In this document: positions 7,974 through 10,353 of the stretch, piece after piece | Layout: each line of letters begins with the position of its first letter | How positions within the stretch are numbered: position 1 is the stretch's first letter | Origin: Nitrosomonas sp. UBA6494 | Lineage (GTDB): Bacteria > Pseudomonadota > Gammaproteobacteria > Burkholderiales > Nitrosomonadaceae | Direction: 5' to 3' | NCBI GenBank assembly: GCA_002435335.1 | Contig: DJMI01000171.1 | Location: 1-10,353 of the forward strand | Length of the DNA stretch: 10,353 nucleotides | Notes under the pieces: model-generated | The model's input: the letters and a program-made list of their open reading frames with translations, nothing else | Database searches by the model: none | Told to the model about the DNA's origin: nothing | Translations under genes and position numbers: made by a program

Positions 7974-8005
7974 TGAGTATTTTAATTATGGAAGGCATAA
8001 AGTAA
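7973..8005 (+). other. Possible 10-codon leader ORF in the NRPS/amidohydrolase gap
   Basis: An ATG overlaps the NRPS stop (TGATG) and opens a 10-codon frame, MSILIMEGIK, whose TAA ends one base before the amidohydrolase ATG. The ribosome-binding site of the amidohydrolase lies inside it. Ribosomes finishing the NRPS could re-initiate here and pass to the next gene. It may equally be chance, as the peptide is too short to judge. Confidence 0.25.
7990..7995 (+). promoter_or_regulatory. Ribosome-binding site for the amidohydrolase gene
   Basis: GGAAGG is 11 bases upstream of ATG 8007, slightly far but the best match to a Shine-Dalgarno sequence in the 33-base gap. It supports 8007 as the start. 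Confidence 0.55.
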
Positions 8006-8006
8006 C

Positions 8007-9134
8007 ATGATTGACCGTAAAAAGAATCACTTGTGGTATCGAAGGCTGGACTCACACATTCGCGAAATGGGTGGAATGTTCAATGCTCACCTGCACTTGG
8101 ATCGTGCCGGAACGCTCGATGAAGTGTATATGGAAAGCATAGGCCACCGTATTCTTGATACTTCTTATATTTCATTACATAAGAAGCATTCGCTGATAAC
8201 GAATCTGCACAGTGGACTTGCGTACCATCCGGATGATTTTAAACAGCGTGTCAATGCCTTTCTCGATAACATGATCGCGGTAAATACCGTTCGTGCCGAT
8301 ACTTTGGTCGATGTTACCGCCGATGGGTTGGGTTTGCAGGCATTGCAATGGATGCAGGAAATCAAGCGAGAAAGAGCACATCAAATCGATTTGCGCTTGG
8401 GGGCTTACAGTCCTTTCGGTTTTGACGATGCAGATCCTGTACGCTGGGAGCTGATGGTGGAAGGGGCAAAGCAAGCGGATTTTATGGCCGCGCTACCGGA
8501 AGCTGACGACATACGGGAGTATCCGACTCACATCGGTTTTTATGAGCATTGCCGCCGTTTTCTGGTGCTTGCGCAAGAATTGGGTAAGCCGTTGCATGTA
8601 CACACCGATCAGCGTAACGAGCCTACGGAATCCGGAACTGAGCAATTAGTACAGTCGATGCGCGAATTCGGCTGGCCGGTTTCACCGACAGGGGAATCTA
8701 TGGTTTGGGCAGTGCATCTCATTTCACCTTCCACTTACGATGAAGAGCGTTTTAATGCACTGGTTGCCGGCATGGTTGAATGCAATTTGGGTATGATCGT
8801 TTGCCCTTCAGCCGCGATCGGGATGCGCATGTATCGTCCTGTTATGACACCCACTTACAACTCCATTCCGCGCATTTTGGAAATGCTGGCCGCCGGGGTG
8901 CACGTGCGTATGGGTTCAGACAATATTGCCGATATTTGTTCTCCCAGTACTACGGAAGATTTGGTTGACGAAGTGTTTGTGCTTTCGGCGGCAGTTCGTT
9001 TTTACAATCCCGCGATTCTGGCTAAGCTTGCGGCTGGTTTGAAACTGAACGATCAAGATAGAGCAGTGATTCGCGATCATCTGGAAAAGAATCAGCAGGA
9101 AATTAACAAATTCATCAGTCAAAATCCATCGTGA
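8007..9134 (+). CDS. Cytosine-deaminase-like metal-dependent amidohydrolase
   Basis: A 375-residue protein of the amidohydrolase superfamily, probably cytoplasmic (no signal peptide). The metal ligands can be followed along the barrel: NAHLHLDRA near the N-terminus (His28, His30), LHVHTDQ (His197, His199), WAVHLIS (His237) and MGSDNI (Asp305). This order and the HxHLDR and HTD motifs are closest to cytosine-deaminase and related hydrolases acting on C-N bonds of rings or amides. The usual N-terminal beta-sandwich strand set is mostly absent, since the HxH motif comes within 30 residues. Substrate is unknown. Placed between the NRPS and the phosphopantetheinyl transferase, it may make the amine used by the condensation domain or trim or cyclise the product; that is inference. 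It begins 33 bases after the NRPS stop. Confidence 0.82.
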   Translation: MIDRKKNHLWYRRLDSHIREMGGMFNAHLHLDRAGTLDEVYMESIGHRILDTSYISLHKKHSLITNLHSGLAYHPDDFKQRVNAFLDNMIAVNTVRADTLVDVTADGLGLQALQWMQEIKRERAHQIDLRLGAYSPFGFDDADPVRWELMVEGAKQADFMAALPEADDIREYPTHIGFYEHCRRFLVLAQELGKPLHVHTDQRNEPTESGTEQLVQSMREFGWPVSPTGESMVWAVHLISPSTYDEERFNALVAGMVECNLGMIVCPSAAIGMRMYRPVMTPTYNSIPRILEMLAAGVHVRMGSDNIADICSPSTTEDLVDEVFVLSAAVRFYNPAILAKLAAGLKLNDQDRAVIRDHLEKNQQEINKFISQNPS

Positions 9135-9140
9135 TTCGCT

Positions 9141-9146
9141 AAAGAG
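9141..9146 (+). promoter_or_regulatory. Ribosome-binding site for the phosphopantetheinyl transferase gene
   Basis: AAAGAG, one base from AAGGAG-type consensus, sits six bases before ATG 9153 in an 18-base gap. It fixes 9153 as the likely start even though the protein has an unusual N-terminal extension. Confidence 0.55.
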
Positions 9147-9152
9147 TCACTG

Positions 9153-9923
9153 ATGGGGCTTTTGCTGCCGGATGTCAAGACGCTTTGCTTCCTGCTGGAT
9201 GCTTCGGAGGATGGAAACCCGAGACGGTTGGATCGTTTGTGCGATGCTGTGGCAGATGCTTATCATACTGCGGTAACTCCATTGGGCAGCGTTGAGTCGG
9301 TTCGTGCGCATCGGCTTGATGTAGGGCGATTTCGTAATGAAGCCTGGTCGTTGCTGGATCAAGTGGAAATGGATGTGGCCGATCGGTATTATCATGCTTC
9401 AGATCGCCAGCGTTATATATTCGCACACGCCGTGCTGAGACTGTTGCTGTCGATGCGCTGCGGTGTAAATCCTTATGAGATCCGTTTCAGAAAAGGAAAA
9501 TACGGCAAACCGGTATTGGCATTTCCTGAAGGTACTGTCTGCTTCAATATGTCTTACGGTAATGATTTGCTGGCATTTGCTCTGGCAGAGGTGCCTGTGG
9601 GTATCGATGTCGAGAAATTACGTTGTGATTTTGATTTTGAAGCAATCGGTCGCAGCTTTTTTACCACGGAAGAATGTGTGTTTTTGACCGAATCATCGAC
9701 GGAGATTGAGAAAATGGAGCGTTTTTTCTTTCTTTGGTGCAGAAAAGAGGCGCTCGTGAAGGCCGCAGGCTTGAGTATTGATGCCATGCTGCGATCGAAC
9801 GCCTTGAATCCAATGGCTTCGTTGCAAGATGATTCCGGCATCTCTGCAGATTTTGTTATCCAGACATTGCCCCAGGTTTTGGGGCACGCTTTTGCGCTGG
9901 CGATCAAACCGGCTGCGGCATAA
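9153..9923 (+). CDS. Sfp-type 4'-phosphopantetheinyl transferase
   Basis: A 256-residue enzyme that moves phosphopantetheine from CoA to the serine of carrier domains; the obvious targets are Ser556 and Ser648 of the two upstream synthetase proteins. Motifs: GKYGKPVL, FNMSYGNDLLAFAL (about 131-144), VGIDVEK with the Mg-binding Asp152 and Glu154, and FLWCRKEALVKAAG with Lys198, Glu199 and Lys203. The usual His of FNLSH, which contacts CoA, is Tyr135 here. The first 45 or so residues have no clear match to the family, whose core begins around SVRAHRLDV; no better ATG lies downstream, and a ribosome-binding site supports 9153. It is cytoplasmic and probably cotranscribed with the genes it serves. 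Confidence 0.9.
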   Translation: MGLLLPDVKTLCFLLDASEDGNPRRLDRLCDAVADAYHTAVTPLGSVESVRAHRLDVGRFRNEAWSLLDQVEMDVADRYYHASDRQRYIFAHAVLRLLLSMRCGVNPYEIRFRKGKYGKPVLAFPEGTVCFNMSYGNDLLAFALAEVPVGIDVEKLRCDFDFEAIGRSFFTTEECVFLTESSTEIEKMERFFFLWCRKEALVKAAGLSIDAMLRSNALNPMASLQDDSGISADFVIQTLPQVLGHAFALAIKPAAA

Positions 9924-10000
9924 TGAGTCAGAAACTGCGATTTTGTTAATAAATTCCATGGTATGTCACTTTTTTATGTTGACAAACAGATGTTCTTTTT
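9924..10000. other. 77-base AT-rich gap before the epimerase gene
   Basis: The longest gap in the window. It holds a run of six T at 9970-9975 and an isolated TTGACA at 9979-9984, but no -10 box at a usable distance before the ATG. No terminator hairpin is visible. There is no Shine-Dalgarno sequence before ATG 10001, where the upstream bases are T-rich. It may mark a boundary between the assembly-line genes and sugar-nucleotide genes. Confidence 0.4.
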
Positions 10001-10353
10001 ATGAAAGTATTGGTTAGCGGTGTTGCCGGTTTTATCGGCATGCATGTGGCGAGCAGGTTGTTGGCCAGAGGGGATACTGTTATCGGCATTGATAACTTGA
10101 ATGCCTATTATGCAACCAGTCTTAAGGAAGCCCGCTTGGAGCGTTTGCGGCAGCATGGTAATTTTAGTTTCCAACAAATCGATGTCAGCGATCGCGCCGG
10201 TATTTCTGACATCTTCAGTAAAATTAAACCACAGCGAGTTATTCATCTGGCCGCACAAGCAGGAGTCAGGTATTCATTGGAGAATCCACATGCTTATGCA
10301 GATTCCAATTTAACAGGCTTTGTTAATGTGCTGGAAGGATGTCGTCATCATTG
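10001..10353 (+). CDS. NAD-dependent epimerase, UDP-glucuronate 4-epimerase-like, 3' end outside window
   Basis: The first 117 codons of an extended short-chain dehydrogenase. It opens with MKVLVSGVAGFIGMHVASRLL, giving the Rossmann motif Gly7-x2-Gly10-x2-Gly13, then VIGIDNLNAYYATSLKEARL with Asp31 to bind the NAD ribose, and VIHLAAQAGVRYSLENPHAY. The IDNLN-x-YY and AGVRYS pattern is that of UDP-glucuronate 4-epimerases, which make UDP-galacturonate for capsule or LPS. The catalytic Tyr-x3-Lys lies past the right edge, so it cannot be checked. ATG 10001 is the only start possible, because a stop at 9980 is in frame. It would supply an acidic sugar for the glycan. Confidence 0.87.
   Translation, partial: MKVLVSGVAGFIGMHVASRLLARGDTVIGIDNLNAYYATSLKEARLERLRQHGNFSFQQIDVSDRAGISDIFSKIKPQRVIHLAAQAGVRYSLENPHAYADSNLTGFVNVLEGCRHH

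Noticed and set aside
9869..9885. GCCCCA/TGGGGC hairpin with a five-base loop as a terminator
   Set aside because: It lies inside the phosphopantetheinyl transferase coding sequence, 38 bases before its stop, and no T run follows at once. It is best read as coding sequence.
9964..9984. TGTCA-N11-TGACA inverted repeat as an operator
   Set aside because: Only five bases per arm in an AT-rich gap, which is easily expected by chance, and no regulator gene is present to support it.
9979..10007. TTGACA resembling a -35 promoter box before the epimerase gene
   Set aside because: At 15-18 bases spacing the -10 position falls on or after the ATG at 10001 and has no good TATAAT match. A transcript from there would lack the start codon, and no in-frame ATG offers a later plausible start.

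Overview
The window is a gene-dense stretch in which every gene reads on the + strand. It looks like part of an extracellular polysaccharide or capsule locus that also carries a small nonribosomal-peptide-like assembly line and two sulfotransferases. Codon use and moderate G+C (roughly half), together with the protein styles (Stf0 sulfotransferase, UDP-glucuronate epimerase family, oxalyl-CoA-synthetase-like ligase), suggest a Gram-negative proteobacterium. A beta- or gammaproteobacterium of the Nitrosomonas or methylotroph kind is my guess, but the sequence does not prove it.

Layout: (1) 3-1112, a GT4-type glycosyltransferase cut by the left edge. (2) A short gap with a 10-bp hairpin (1126-1150), then a Stf0-type sulfotransferase ending at 1966. 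(3) 1963-4818, one protein fusing an acyl-adenylating ligase, a carrier domain and a second, different sulfotransferase domain. (4) 4815-7973, an NRPS protein with a TubC-like docking domain, a condensation domain, a remnant of an adenylation domain lacking its core, a carrier domain, a thioesterase-like domain with a Cys nucleophile and a C-terminal Ig-like domain. (5) 8007-9134, a cytosine-deaminase-like amidohydrolase. (6) 9153-9923, a Sfp-type phosphopantetheinyl transferase. (7) 10001 to the right edge, the start of a UDP-glucuronate 4-epimerase-like gene. Genes 2/3 and 3/4 overlap by 4 bases (ATGA, GTGA), and the other gaps up to 9923 are 18-60 bases, so genes 1-6 are probably one transcription unit. 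No gap reaches 300 bases, and I saw no tRNA, rRNA, insertion sequence or CRISPR array.

How it may work (inference): the phosphopantetheinyl transferase primes the two carrier domains. The ligase loads an acyl group onto the carrier of gene 3, where the fused sulfotransferase could sulfate a hydroxyl. The docking and condensation domains of gene 4 then join that acyl group to an amine, which must come from elsewhere because the module has no working adenylation domain, and the Cys thioesterase releases or transfers the product. The glycosyltransferase, Stf0 enzyme and epimerase imply that the final molecule is, or is attached to, a sulfated and probably uronic-acid-containing glycan. I do not recognise the whole cluster as a described pathway.
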